Shown: positions 1 to 9,285, counted from the stretch's first letter. The stretch is 64,000 nt of DNA from Hymenobacter piscis (GCF_018760735.1 NZ_JAHHZN010000003.1:248001-312000); one strand, 5' to 3'. Notes: generated by a model from the sequence alone, not told the origin. Numbers and translations: made by a program.

Positions 1-1
1 G

Positions 2-262
2 GGCAACCACGCCCACCACCAGCTGGAGCAGCTCATTGTAGCGGTGCACGGCACGCTGGAGCTGCTGGTGGAAACCCCCGACCGGCAAAAGCACCACTTT
101 GTGCTCGAGCACCCCACGCAGGGCCTGTACGTGCCGCCGCTGTGCTGGCGCGAAATCAAGTTCGGAGCCCAGACAGTGCTGATGTGCCTGGCTTCGCAGG
201 AATACGAGGAAACCGACTACATCCGAACCTATCCCGAATTCGAGCAATTGGTCAGCCGCTAA
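2..262 (+). CDS. Sugar 3,4-ketoisomerase-like cupin (FdtA/WxcM type), 3' fragment
   Basis: The frame is open from base 2 to a TAA at 260-262, giving the last 86 residues of a gene that begins before the window. The fragment opens with GNHAHHQLEQL, close to the RGxHAHK motif of the cupin fold in dTDP-4-oxo-6-deoxyglucose 3,4-ketoisomerases (FdtA, QdtA, the WxcM C-terminal domain), and continues with LYVPPLCWREI, another conserved strand. These enzymes make amino-deoxysugar nucleotides for surface polysaccharide. The exact isomer produced cannot be told from this piece. It ends 9 bases before the stop of the convergent gene, so the two transcription units meet tail to tail. Confidence 0.75.
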   Translation, partial: GNHAHHQLEQLIVAVHGTLELLVETPDRQKHHFVLEHPTQGLYVPPLCWREIKFGAQTVLMCLASQEYEETDYIRTYPEFEQLVSR

Positions 263-271
263 GTTCGGCGG

Positions 272-811
272 CTATTGCTGCACGGCCCGGGCCCGCTCCA
301 GGCGCGTGCCGATGGGTAGCAGGCGGAAATATTTGACTTTGAGCCGACGCGTCAGGTACGGGGGCAGCGGCTGGCCTTCCTGGTAGGCCAGTACCACCCG
401 TTGGTATTGCCGCGGCCCGAAACGACTGAGCCGGAACAGCCCGTAGCCCGTCATTACGGTACCAACCAGGATATCCTGGCTGGCCTGTTGGTCGAGGTTC
501 TCGTAATAGTCCTTTTTATAATCCGGCTGGTTTGGCGGCTGTGCGGCAACCACAACCTTCTTCACGGTTCCATCCAGCAGAATGCCCGTGCCGGCCTGCA
601 GCCAGCCGCGGGTGGCTTTGGAGCGCTGCATAAACAGGTGTTGCACGGCCCGCAGGGTGTCGGTACGGTCGTAGCGCAGGGTGCTGAGGTCGGCAGGCAA
701 GGCGGTGGCGGGAGCGGCAGCCGGTACCAGGGCCAGCGTTTGGGCAGTGGCGGCCGGCAAGGCCCCAACCGTAGTCAGCAGGCCGAGGAAAATAACGGGC
801 AATGGGCGCAT
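272..811 (-). CDS. Secreted hypothetical protein
   Basis: This 179-residue protein starts with a clear signal peptide (MRPLPVIFLGLLTTVGALPAATAQ, cleavage probably after ATAQ), so it should be exported to the periplasm or outer membrane. There is no lipobox. The mature part has a basic stretch (RSKATRGWLQAG), a middle rich in D, Y and Q, and a basic C-terminal third containing RRLKVKYFRLL. I recognise no domain or catalytic motif. The gene stands alone: its stop faces the ketoisomerase and its start is followed by 177 bases without a gene before the end of ald. Function unknown; coding status rests on length, signal peptide and codon pattern. Confidence 0.7.
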   Translation of the reverse strand: MRPLPVIFLGLLTTVGALPAATAQTLALVPAAAPATALPADLSTLRYDRTDTLRAVQHLFMQRSKATRGWLQAGTGILLDGTVKKVVVAAQPPNQPDYKKDYYENLDQQASQDILVGTVMTGYGLFRLSRFGPRQYQRVVLAYQEGQPLPPYLTRRLKVKYFRLLPIGTRLERARAVQQ

Positions 812-988
812 AGTAAATCAGGGATAATTCAATCGTAAGGAGCCCCCGACTCTCCAGTTGGTTGCAACCCGGCCGCATATTTTTTTCACTGGCAACCAGT
901 CAGCTCCCGTCGGAGAAGAAGGAGGCAGCACTTCGCCCGACAGGCGTCATCATCTGCGGCATTCCTTCATCTGCAACATCTGTGCTTT

Positions 989-2218
989 TTAGTTGCGCAC
1001 GGCAATCATCAGGGCCAGCTCCTTGTAGCGCATGTTGAAGCGGCGGGCAATGCTGGCGTTGGTCAGGGAGCCTTTGTACACGTACACGCCGGAGCGGAAA
1101 TGCTCGTTGGTAAACAGCACTTCGTTGATGCCCCCGTGCTGGCTGATTTCCTGCAGAATGGGCGTGAAGATGTTGCTGAGCGCGTTGGTGGCTGTGCGCG
1201 GCACCCGGGAGGCAATGTTGGGTACGCAGTAATGAATCACGTCGTACTTGCGGAAGACGGGCTTGCTGTGGCTGGTCATCTCGCTGGTGGCAAAGCAGCC
1301 GCCCTGGTCGATGCTCACGTCGATTATCACCGAGCCGGGCGACATCTGCGACACCACTTCTTCCGACACCATAAACGGAATGCGGCCTTCCTCGGGGTTC
1401 AGGGCCCCGATCACCACGTCGGCGCGGCGGATCTGCTGCTGCAGCGCGAACGTGTCGAGGGTGCTGGTGTAGAGCTGGGGCTGGCCCAGGTTCTGCTTGA
1501 GGCGGCGCAGCTTGTAGAGGTGGTTGTCGAACACCTTCACCTCGGCCCCCAGCCCGGAAGCGGCGCGGGCAGCGTACTCGGCCACCGTGCCGGCCCCCAG
1601 AATCACGACCTGCGAAGGCGGCACGCCGGTAATACCGCCCAGAATGATGCCCTTGCCCTCGTTGGAGCGGGCCAGGTACTCGGCCGCCACCAGCATGACG
1701 GTGGAGCCCGCAATTTCCGACATGGCCCGCACCACCGGCCGCGCCCCGCTTGGGTCCTTGATGAGCTCGAAGCTGATGGCGTTGATTTTCTTGCGCAGCA
1801 GGGCCGTCATGTACTCCGCCGTGAGCGAGCCGAACTGCAGGGCCGAAATCAGGGTCTGGCCGTTGCGCAGAAACTCCATCTCATCGTAGGTGGCGGGGGC
1901 CACTTTGAGGATGATATCGGCCTCAAATACCTCCTTCTGGGAGTAGGCAATGGTGGCGCCCGCCTCGGAGTACTCGTGGTCGGAATACTTGCTGGGCTCG
2001 CCGGCCCCGCTTTCGAGCAGGATTTCGTGGCCGCTTTCCACCAGGTGCTTCACGGCCTCGGGCGTGAGGCAGATGCGGTTTTCCTGGAGCGACGTTTCCC
2101 GGGGCAGCCCAATGAACAGCTTGCGCTTGCGCGTTTCCACGGCCAGCATCGATTCCTGGGTGAAATAGGCGCGGCTGGCGGCCAGCGACTCAAATCCGGA
2201 GGGCACTGCGTCGGGCAT
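989..2218 (-). CDS. ald: Alanine dehydrogenase
   Basis: This 409-residue protein belongs to the alanine dehydrogenase/pyridine nucleotide transhydrogenase family, which interconverts L-alanine and pyruvate with NAD and ammonia in the cytosol. The N-terminal domain carries IGLPRETSLQENRICLTP, the conserved RE...E.R motif near residue 40. The NAD-binding domain shows VVILGAGTVAEYAARAA near residues 205-220, a GxGxxA Rossmann signature. The C-terminal end (NASIARRFNMRYKELA) is typical of the longer Bacteroidota form. An extra N-terminal segment of about 30 residues precedes the conserved part, so translation could also begin at the methionine before LAVETRKRK. An AT-rich inverted repeat lies directly upstream of the start. 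Confidence 0.88.
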   Translation of the reverse strand: MPDAVPSGFESLAASRAYFTQESMLAVETRKRKLFIGLPRETSLQENRICLTPEAVKHLVESGHEILLESGAGEPSKYSDHEYSEAGATIAYSQKEVFEADIILKVAPATYDEMEFLRNGQTLISALQFGSLTAEYMTALLRKKINAISFELIKDPSGARPVVRAMSEIAGSTVMLVAAEYLARSNEGKGIILGGITGVPPSQVVILGAGTVAEYAARAASGLGAEVKVFDNHLYKLRRLKQNLGQPQLYTSTLDTFALQQQIRRADVVIGALNPEEGRIPFMVSEEVVSQMSPGSVIIDVSIDQGGCFATSEMTSHSKPVFRKYDVIHYCVPNIASRVPRTATNALSNIFTPILQEISQHGGINEVLFTNEHFRSGVYVYKGSLTNASIARRFNMRYKELALMIAVRN

Positions 2219-2221
2219 TTT

Positions 2222-2331
2222 CTTGAATTAAAAACTATGCATTAAAAATTAAAAATTGAGTACATGGCCGATTTCGCAGAAAGCAAAACCAACCATTTTT
2301 AATTTTTAACTCTCAATTCTTAATTCCCTCG
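2222..2331. repeat. Composite palindrome with TTAAAAA heptamers
   Basis: The left arm holds two to three copies of a 7-nt word (ATTAAAA) and ends in TTGAG; the right arm (2294-2326) is its inverted copy with CTCAATTCTTAATT. About 34 bases separate the arms. The right arm overlaps the end of tsaE: its codons RIES and the TAA stop (complement of 2306-2308) lie in the repeat. The left arm begins 4-6 bases upstream of the ald start. Confidence 0.8.
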
Positions 2332-2725
2332 AAGAGGGTCCGGTGACGGTGAGGGTGAGCAGGAGTCGTTCGGGCGGCAGCAGGGCTTCGATCCGGCTGG
2401 GCCACTCGATCAGGCAAAGATAGCCGGAATCGAAGTACTCCAACGCGCCAATATCCTCGGCCTCGCGGGGGTCATCGAGGCGGTAGAAATCGAAGTGGTA
2501 GATGGGCTCCTGCTGAGCCGTGCGGTATTCATTTACCAACGAGAAGGTGGGGCTGCTCACTTCCTCGCGCACGCCCAGCTCCCGGCACAGGGCCTTGATG
2601 AACGTGGTTTTGCCGGCCCCCATCTCGCCCTCAAAGCACACGATGGAGTGGCCGCGCAGCGCGTCGCGGACCTGGGCGGCGGCGGCCGGCAGGGCCGCCA
2701 GATCGGGAAGGGAGAGGTGCAGCAT
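2306..2725 (-). CDS. tsaE: tRNA threonylcarbamoyladenosine ATPase TsaE
   Basis: TsaE is the P-loop ATPase that works with TsaB, TsaD and TsaC to make t6A37 in tRNAs reading ANN codons. The Walker A motif is GEMGAGKTTF near residue 35, followed by the conserved SPTFSLVNEY and HFDFYRL segments and the late LIEWP motif, all expected for the family. I chose the ATG at 2725 (139 residues, normal length) because the frame upstream to 2896 is basic and low-complexity and not TsaE-like. The C-terminal residues RIES and the stop codon are encoded by the arm of an AT-rich palindrome. The gene is divergent from the lipoprotein at 2908. Confidence 0.88.
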   Translation of the reverse strand: MLHLSLPDLAALPAAAAQVRDALRGHSIVCFEGEMGAGKTTFIKALCRELGVREEVSSPTFSLVNEYRTAQQEPIYHFDFYRLDDPREAEDIGALEYFDSGYLCLIEWPSRIEALLPPERLLLTLTVTGPSSRELRIES

Positions 2726-2907
2726 AAGAACAGGCAGTAAACGGGAGCGGGCTGCAAGTTTACGAAACCGCGCTCTGGTTCGCGGCAGCCGGCCCACGGC
2801 AACGCACCGGCCAGCCAGTATATTCAAATCCCGTGATACTTCTGTGACAGACAGCGGCCTTCTTTGCAGCAGAAGGTTTCTTTTTTTCATTTTCACCCTC
2901 GTCTGCC

Positions 2908-3360
2908 ATGAAAAAGCCCTTTGCCCTGCTGCTGGCCCTGGCTCCCGCCCTGTTCAGCGCCTGCTCCGACAACGACCCCGAGCCCCAGATCATTTCCTCG
3001 CCCGATCCGGTCGGCACCCTCACCTCACTCCGAACCGGCTCCATCACGCCCCAGAACGGCACGCCCACCCGGGGCACCCTGGCCCTGGTGCGCGACGCGC
3101 AGAACCAGGAGTTTGTGCAGCTCAACGCCGATTTCACCTCCGACTTCCACACCGGCACCGTGACCGTGTACCTGGCCAAAGCCGACACCCGCATCGGAAC
3201 GCAACGCGCGGCGGCGGGCTCCAACGTGCAGGTAGTGGGCCTCGTCAACAAAAACGGCCAGCAGTTCCTGCGCCTGGGCGGCAGCTCAACCGGCTTCTCG
3301 CACGTGGTATTCTACTGCGAAACGGCAGCCATCAACTTCGGCGCCGCCCCGCTGCAATGA
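2908..3360 (+). CDS. Lipoprotein with DM13-like domain
   Basis: The N-terminus (MKKPFALLLALAPALFSAC) is a lipoprotein signal with the lipidated cysteine at residue 19, so the protein should be anchored to a membrane on the periplasmic or surface side. The remainder (about residues 50-150) resembles the DM13 fold: a GTLALV strand, a central VTVYLAK strand in the place of LYVYLSP, and a C-terminal SHVVFYCETAAINFGAAPL that matches the SVVIWC..F.V.FG.A.L pattern. DM13 domains have been proposed to act in redox reactions; the cysteine of VVFYC is kept. Its TGA stop overlaps the ATG of the next gene by four bases, indicating translational coupling. Confidence 0.7.
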   Translation: MKKPFALLLALAPALFSACSDNDPEPQIISSPDPVGTLTSLRTGSITPQNGTPTRGTLALVRDAQNQEFVQLNADFTSDFHTGTVTVYLAKADTRIGTQRAAAGSNVQVVGLVNKNGQQFLRLGGSSTGFSHVVFYCETAAINFGAAPLQ

Positions 3361-4217
3361 GTGGCCCCGTGCGCAAGTACCTGCTGTGCCTGGGGGCACT
3401 GGGCGCGGCCGGACTGCTGGGGCCTGCCGGCGCCCGGGCCGGCGGCGGCTGGACCCGCGCAACGGGCGGCGGCTACGCCAAAATCGGGCTGACGACGGTG
3501 AGCACCACCCGCTACCACCCGCTGGGCGGTGGCACCACCGCCACGGCCCGGTTTCGGCAGCAGGTGGTGAGCCTCTATGCTGAATATGGGCTGAGCAGCC
3601 GCTGGGAAGTGGTACTCAACGCGCCCGTGTACCGGCGGGCCGAGTTCGTGACGGCCACGCCCACCCAGGGCGTGGGCGACGTGCAGCTGGGGCTGCGCTA
3701 CGCCGTGCTGCGCGGGGCCTGGCCGCTGGCCGTGGGCCTGGCCGTAGAGGCGCCCACCGGCAACGCCGCCGCCCGGGGCCGCAACCGCCAGGACCCGCGC
3801 CTGACCATTGCCCTGCCCACCGGCGACAACGAGTGGAACGTGTGGGCGCGGGCGGCGCTGTCGCACAGCCTGGCCCCGCGCCTGCCCGCCTACGTTTCCC
3901 TGGATGTGGGCTACAACCAGCGCACCCGGGGCTTCACCAGCCAGTACACCTACGGGGCCGAGGTGGGCTATCAGGTGGGCAAGGCCTGGCTGACGGCTAC
4001 CGTGCGCACCCTCGACAACGTGCGCGCCCCCACCTCCGCGCGGCTGGCCAGCATTGGGCTGGGCGAAGGGGTGGCGTATTCCAGCGCGGCGCTGGGCGTA
4101 AATTACGCCATCAGCAAGCACTGGTGGGCCACGCTCAACGTGGCCGGGGGCTTCGGACGGCTGCGCAACGTATATTCCGGCGTGCAGCCCACGGCCGGCG
4201 TGGCGTACGAGTGGTAG
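3357..4217 (+). CDS. Predicted outer-membrane beta-barrel protein
   Basis: The ATG at 3357 overlaps the stop of the DM13-like lipoprotein (ATGA), giving 286 residues. A signal peptide (LLCLGALGAAGLLGPAGARA) is followed by alternating amphipathic strands typical of a transmembrane barrel, for example VVSLYAEYGLSSRWEVVLNAPVYRR, and by repeated short motifs such as GVGDVQLGLRYAVL. The protein ends in ...AGVAYEW, with the C-terminal aromatic residue recognised by the BAM complex. This layout is like the small outer-membrane transporter or MetA-pathway-of-phenol-degradation families, but I cannot assign a substrate. Co-expression with the lipoprotein suggests a joint role at the outer membrane. 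Confidence 0.72.
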   Translation: MSGPVRKYLLCLGALGAAGLLGPAGARAGGGWTRATGGGYAKIGLTTVSTTRYHPLGGGTTATARFRQQVVSLYAEYGLSSRWEVVLNAPVYRRAEFVTATPTQGVGDVQLGLRYAVLRGAWPLAVGLAVEAPTGNAAARGRNRQDPRLTIALPTGDNEWNVWARAALSHSLAPRLPAYVSLDVGYNQRTRGFTSQYTYGAEVGYQVGKAWLTATVRTLDNVRAPTSARLASIGLGEGVAYSSAALGVNYAISKHWWATLNVAGGFGRLRNVYSGVQPTAGVAYEW

Positions 4218-4224
4218 CTTCGGG

Positions 4225-4362
4225 GCTCGTTTTTCGTGGTTCGGTGTTCGTAGCTCGGTTTTCGTTGGTCTGCCAGCGTGGACCCGTGCTTGCAGCCTCC
4301 ACCCCACCAAACAGCTTCAATAAAGAAACCACGAAAAACGAGCAACGAAAAACGAAAAATAC
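4225..4362. repeat. Inverted repeat, 17-bp perfect arms
   Basis: GCTCGTTTTTCGTGGTT at 4225-4241 is matched exactly in reverse complement at 4327-4343. Degenerate copies of a CGTTTTTCGTxxTT-like word continue inside the left arm and outside the right arm. It fills the spacer between the barrel gene and the response regulator, whose ATG follows three bases after the repeat. The U-rich left side could also stop transcription. Confidence 0.75.
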
Positions 4363-4365
4363 CCC

Positions 4366-5085
<720 letters not shown>

Positions 5086-5179
5086 GGGCGGGCCGGCACT
5101 GTTGCGCTTTCCGGGATGTTTCCGCTACCTTCTGCTCGATTTGGTGGCCTGGCTGCCTGTACACTAACCCCGCTGCCTG

Positions 5180-6667
5180 GTGAAATTTCTGAGCCTCCAT
5201 AGTCTGCAGGGGCGGCTGTCGGTGCTGCTGGGCGGGCTGCTGCTGGCCGTGAGCGGCGCCTACGTGCTGCTGCTGGCCCGCAGCTCCGACCAGTACCTGG
5301 CCGAGGAGCTGCAGCGCAACAACCGGGACCTGGCCGCCTCAGTGGCCCAGGTGCTGCAGATTGATTCGGCCACCAACGAAATTCCGCCGGCCACCCTGCA
5401 GCGCACGTTCGGGGCGGCCATGGCTATCAACCCCAGCATCAAGCTCTACCTCATCGGCCTGAACGGGCAGATTCTCACGTCCTCGGCGGCGCCCAACGAG
5501 GTGAAAGTTGCGCGCGTGGCCATGCAGCCGGTGCGCGGGTTTCTGGCGGGCCGGCAGCCGCTGCCCATCTTTGGCACCGACCCGCGCCACCCGGCCGGGC
5601 CGCGGCCGTTTTCGGTGGTGCCCCTGGTCACGCGCACCGGCCAGCTGCACTGCTACCTCTACATCACGCTGGGCGGCGGCCCCGCCCCCGATGCGGCCAC
5701 CTCCTGGCGACAGAGCTACATTCTGGGCGGCTTGCTCCGGATGCTGGCCTTGGCCGGGGCCGCCGCGCTGGTGCTGGGCGTAGTGCTGATTTCGCTGCTC
5801 ACCAAAAACCTGGCCCGCCTGCTGGCCGCTGTGCGCCGCCTGCACGCCGGCGACTACGACGCCCGGGTAACCGGTATCCGGCCCGGCGACGAGCTGGCCG
5901 AGCTGGCCGACGCCTTCAACGACATGGCCGCCCGCACCCAGGAATCGGTGGCGGCCCTGCGCCGCAACGACGAGCTGCGGCGCGAGCTGGTGGCCAACAT
6001 CAGCCACGACCTGCGCACGCCCCTGGCCAGCATTGAGGGCTACACCGAAACCATTCTGCTGCGCCAGCACCTGCTCACTGAGCCCGAGCACCAGAGCTAC
6101 CTGCACACTATTCTCAAGAACACGCAGAGCCTCAAGCGGCTGGTGTCGGAGCTGTTTGAGCTCAGCAAGCTGGAAGCCCGCCAGACGGTGCCGCGCCCCG
6201 AGCCGTTTTCCGTGACCGAGCTGGTGCAGGACGTGCTGCTGAAGCTGGAGCCCGAGGCGCGCACCCGCGGCATCGGGCTGGAAGCCCATTGGCCCGCCGC
6301 CGTGCCGTTTGCCTGCGCCGATATTGGCCTGCTGGAACGGGTACTGCAGAACCTGCTCGACAATGCCCTGCGCTATACGCCCGCCGGCGGCCGGGTGCAG
6401 GTGGCCGTATCCGCCCCCGATGCCGGGCAGCGCCTGACCCTGCGCGTCACCGACACCGGCCGCGGCATTGCTCCCCACGACCTGCCCCACGTGTTCGACC
6501 GGTTCTACCGCTCCGACCAGGTGCGCGAAAAAACCCAGGACGGCCTGGGGCTGGGGCTGGCCATTGCCCGCCGCATCGTGCAGTTGCACGGTAGCGAGCT
6601 GACGGTGGAAAGCCGCGAGGGCGAGGGTACCTGTTTTGCCTTCTCGCTGCCGGTGTACGGAGGCTGA
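5180..6667 (+). CDS. Sensor histidine kinase (HAMP-HisKA-HATPase)
   Basis: This 495-residue membrane kinase begins at a GTG. Transmembrane segment 1 is near residues 12-32 and segment 2 near 178-208, enclosing a periplasmic sensor domain of about 145 residues. A HAMP domain follows (LTKNLARLLAAVRRLHAGDYDAR...), then HisKA with the phosphoacceptor H276 in NISHDLRTPLASI, and the ATPase domain with N box LQNLLDNALRY, G1 VTDTGRGIAP, F box FDRFYRSD and G2 GLGLGLAIA. It is a complete, probably active kinase and pairs with the response regulator upstream. The periplasmic domain resembles nothing I can name, so the signal is unknown. Confidence 0.93.
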   Translation: MKFLSLHSLQGRLSVLLGGLLLAVSGAYVLLLARSSDQYLAEELQRNNRDLAASVAQVLQIDSATNEIPPATLQRTFGAAMAINPSIKLYLIGLNGQILTSSAAPNEVKVARVAMQPVRGFLAGRQPLPIFGTDPRHPAGPRPFSVVPLVTRTGQLHCYLYITLGGGPAPDAATSWRQSYILGGLLRMLALAGAAALVLGVVLISLLTKNLARLLAAVRRLHAGDYDARVTGIRPGDELAELADAFNDMAARTQESVAALRRNDELRRELVANISHDLRTPLASIEGYTETILLRQHLLTEPEHQSYLHTILKNTQSLKRLVSELFELSKLEARQTVPRPEPFSVTELVQDVLLKLEPEARTRGIGLEAHWPAAVPFACADIGLLERVLQNLLDNALRYTPAGGRVQVAVSAPDAGQRLTLRVTDTGRGIAPHDLPHVFDRFYRSDQVREKTQDGLGLGLAIARRIVQLHGSELTVESREGEGTCFAFSLPVYGG

Positions 6668-6749
6668 TGAGCGGGTGGGCCGGGCCGGGCCGCTCCCCGG
6701 TTCCGCCGTCGGTTCCGGCCGGCCGGCACCATCGGCACGGATAGCCTCC

Positions 6750-6757
6750 TATATTTG
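6750..6757 (+). promoter_or_regulatory. Bacteroidota -7 box TATATTTG
   Basis: TATATTTG fits the Bacteroidota primary sigma factor motif TAnnTTTG. It lies 22 bases before the aminotransferase ATG at 6780, giving a short 5' leader. Confidence 0.6.
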
Positions 6758-6779
6758 GCCGACCTAAACCAACACCAGC

Positions 6780-8036
6780 ATGCAAGTTTCGCGAATGGCC
6801 GGCAGCCTGATTGGCTCTGAAATTATCAAAATCGGCAACGAGGTAAACGACATGATTCGCAAGGGGGAGCAAATCTGCAACCTCACCATCGGCGACTTCG
6901 ACCCGAGCATCTATCCCATTCCGGCCGAACTAAAGGACGAAATCACGCGTGCCTACGCGGCCGGGCACACCAACTACCCGCCCGCCAACGGCATGGCTGC
7001 CCTGCGCGAAGCCGCTGCGGCCTTCACGGCCTCCCGCCTGGGCCTGCAGTACGCGCCCACCGATTTTCTGGTGGCCGGCGGCTCCCGGCCCCTCATCTAC
7101 GCCACCTACCTGGCCCTGGTAGACCCCGGCGACAAAGTGGTATTTCCGGTGCCCAGCTGGAACAACAACCACTACTGCCACCTCTCCGGGGCCGAGGCCG
7201 TGATGGTGGAAACCCGCCCCGAAAACAACTTTATGCCCACGGCCGCCGAGCTGGCCCCGCACCTGCACGGGGCCACCTTGCTGGCGCTGTGCTCCCCGCT
7301 CAACCCCACCGGCACCGTATTCAGCCGCGAAGACCTGGAAGCCATCTGCGACCTGGTGCTGGCCGAAAACCAGCGCCGCGGCCCCGAAGAAAAGCCCCTG
7401 TACCTGCTCTACGACCAGATTTACTGGCTGCTGACCTTTGGCAACACCGAGCACTACGACCCCGTGAATCTGCGCCCCGCCCTGCGCGACTACACCATTT
7501 ACATCGACGGCATCTCGAAGTCGCTGGCCGCTACCGGCGTGCGGGTGGGCTACGCTTTCGGGCCGGCCGGCGTGATTGACAAGATGAAGGCCATTCTGGG
7601 CCACGTGGGAGCCTGGGCGCCCAAGGCCGAGCAGGTGGCCGTGGCCCGGTACCTGCCCGAAACCGCCGCCGTGGATGGTTTCCTGACCTCGTTCAAGGAA
7701 AATATTCAGCACAGCCTGGAAGCTCTGCACCAGGGCCTGCAGGCGATGAAAGCCGCTGGTCTGCCCGTCGACTCAATGGTACCGATGGGGGCCATCTACC
7801 TCACGGCCAAGCTGGAGGTGCTGGGCCGCAGCACGCCCGCCGGACAGGTGCTCACCTCTACCAAGGAGCTGACCTCCTACCTCATCAGCGAGGCCCGGCT
7901 GGCCTTGGTACCCTTCAGCGCGTTTGGCACCGATGGCACCGCCCCCTGGTTCCGCATGTCGGTGGGCGGCGCTTCGCTCGAGTCCATCCAAGCCGCCCTG
8001 CCCCGCTTGCAGGCGGCCCTCGAAGCTCTGCGGTAG
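6780..8036 (+). CDS. Pyridoxal-phosphate aminotransferase, class I/II
   Basis: The 418-residue protein is a fold-type I aminotransferase. The PLP lysine is K247 in IYIDGISKSLAATGVRVGYAFGP; the substrate and cofactor motifs NYPPANGMAALREA, LCSPLNPTGTVF and the late arginine in WFRMSVG are present. The whole pattern fits the aspartate/aromatic aminotransferase group of Bacteroidota, which moves an amino group between an amino acid and 2-oxoglutarate or oxaloacetate in the cytosol. Precise substrate cannot be read from the sequence. It is transcribed alone from its own TAnnTTTG promoter; a palindromic repeat separates it from the convergent hydrolase. Confidence 0.88.
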   Translation: MQVSRMAGSLIGSEIIKIGNEVNDMIRKGEQICNLTIGDFDPSIYPIPAELKDEITRAYAAGHTNYPPANGMAALREAAAAFTASRLGLQYAPTDFLVAGGSRPLIYATYLALVDPGDKVVFPVPSWNNNHYCHLSGAEAVMVETRPENNFMPTAAELAPHLHGATLLALCSPLNPTGTVFSREDLEAICDLVLAENQRRGPEEKPLYLLYDQIYWLLTFGNTEHYDPVNLRPALRDYTIYIDGISKSLAATGVRVGYAFGPAGVIDKMKAILGHVGAWAPKAEQVAVARYLPETAAVDGFLTSFKENIQHSLEALHQGLQAMKAAGLPVDSMVPMGAIYLTAKLEVLGRSTPAGQVLTSTKELTSYLISEARLALVPFSAFGTDGTAPWFRMSVGGASLESIQAALPRLQAALEALR

Positions 8037-8134
8037 CGGTAAATGCGGGAAGTGGTGAGTGCGCGACGTCCCGTCCTGACAACCATCCCATTTACCACTT
8101 CACGCATTCACCGGGTCACGCATTCACCGGTTAT
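8037..8134. repeat. Imperfect composite palindrome
   Basis: GGTAAATGCGGGAAGTGGTGAGTG at the left faces CATTTACCACTTCACGCATTCAC at the right, and the unit CACGCATTCACCGG is then repeated. It lies between two convergent genes and starts within a few bases of the aminotransferase stop. The arms are less perfect than in other copies. Confidence 0.6.
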
Positions 8135-8771
8135 ACCCCCGGCTTTCCTGAAATATTTCCTCGTCTTCGGCAGTGGCCAGGTGGGCCAGCAGCTCGGTGT
8201 GGGTGAGCGGGTGGGAGAACATGGGGAAGTTCTTTTCGCAGGCCAGGCGCTGTTCCTGCTCGCTCACGGTGGCGGTGCAGTCGGTGAGGGTGTACACCTG
8301 GTATCCCAGCTCGTAGGCCGTACGCATCGTCGATTCGACGCAGCAGTTGGTCAGGAAGCCGGCCAGGGCCAGGTGGGTGATGCCGCGCTGGCGAAGCACG
8401 AAATCGAGGTTGGTACTCACGAAGCCGTCGAGGCCCCGCTTGCCTTCGATGAGGATATCCTGGGGCGCGGGGCGCAGGGCCTCCACGATTTCCGCCCCCC
8501 AGGAACCCTGGCGAAACGAGTTGCTGTCGACCACGCCCTTGAGGATGCCATAGGGCCGCCGGCTCAGTTCCCGGTAGTTATCGGTGAAGCTGATGGGCAG
8601 GTGCACGATGGTGACGCCGTAGTTGCGGGCCTGCCGGACCAGCTCCACGGTGTGGGCCAGCATATCGGTCTGGTGCATCACGGGGCGTACCGCCTCGTGC
8701 AGGGAGCCGCCGGGCGTGGTAAAATCGTTCTGAAACTCGATGAGGACGAGGGCGGTGGTGTTGGGATTCAT
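8124..8771 (-). CDS. Isochorismatase-family cysteine hydrolase
   Basis: The 215-residue protein carries the full catalytic triad of the isochorismatase-like hydrolases: D16 in IEFQNDF, K111 in EGKRGLDGF and C144 in TNCCVEST. The cis-peptide region before the cysteine is also typical. Members hydrolyse amide or vinyl-ether bonds (nicotinamide, isochorismate, biuret, N-carbamoyl compounds). The VSTNLDFVLRQRGITHLALAGF segment is closest to general cysteine hydrolases and not to nicotinamidase, which has a metal-binding DxHxxxH that is absent here. It stands alone, divergent from the small secreted protein at 8968. Confidence 0.85.
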   Translation of the reverse strand: MNPNTTALVLIEFQNDFTTPGGSLHEAVRPVMHQTDMLAHTVELVRQARNYGVTIVHLPISFTDNYRELSRRPYGILKGVVDSNSFRQGSWGAEIVEALRPAPQDILIEGKRGLDGFVSTNLDFVLRQRGITHLALAGFLTNCCVESTMRTAYELGYQVYTLTDCTATVSEQEQRLACEKNFPMFSHPLTHTELLAHLATAEDEEIFQESRGYNR

Positions 8772-8967
8772 AGCAGCAGGGAGTTAGTGATGTGTGACTG
8801 AATAAGTTACCTTCTTCTGGCACTAAAATCAACTTTACCCTAACACAACTAGCGGTCAGGCAGGAAAAACCCGTATTTTGCAGTTCACTGCCGGCCCAGC
8901 AACAGTCCGACTAGCTATCTAGGCTGCGGAAGTTGCCGCCGGAACAACCCTCTTACTTTATCAGACT

Positions 8968-9285
8968 ATGATTCGATTCCTCTCCTTGCCCCTGCTGTTA
9001 CTGGGTTTCGCTGCCAGCGCCCAGACCGCATCCACCACCGATAATCCGCGAGTTGGCCTGAATAAGCCTACTGCCAGCGTCACGCCCGGGCTCAACCGGG
9101 GCACAGCCACCCCGCTTTACGTGATTGACGGCCGGGCAACTGACGCGCTGCAGTTAGCTGAATTCAAGCCCGAGCAGATCGAGGGCATCGTTATGCTGAA
9201 GAGTCAACAGGCAGTTGCTCTCTATGGCGAAAGCGCGCAGGGCGGGGCTGTGCTCATCACCACCAAGCCTACTACCAGCCGCTAA
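8968..9285 (+). CDS. Small secreted protein resembling an isolated TonB plug segment
   Basis: This 105-residue protein has a signal peptide (MIRFLSLPLLLLGFAASAQ). Its mature part reads TPLYVIDGRATDALQLAEF, then KPEQIEGIVMLKSQQAVALYG and GGAVLITTK. This follows the plug domain of SusC/RagA-type receptors (PLYVIDGV ... IESIEVLKDASATALYG ... GVILITTK), but no beta-barrel follows: the stop at 9283-9285 is real and downstream frames are not barrel-like. It could be a decayed receptor end, a plug-like partner, or a free domain. The same plug-like motif in short proteins occurs in Bacteroidota, but I cannot name a function. Confidence 0.7.
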   Translation: MIRFLSLPLLLLGFAASAQTASTTDNPRVGLNKPTASVTPGLNRGTATPLYVIDGRATDALQLAEFKPEQIEGIVMLKSQQAVALYGESAQGGAVLITTKPTTSR

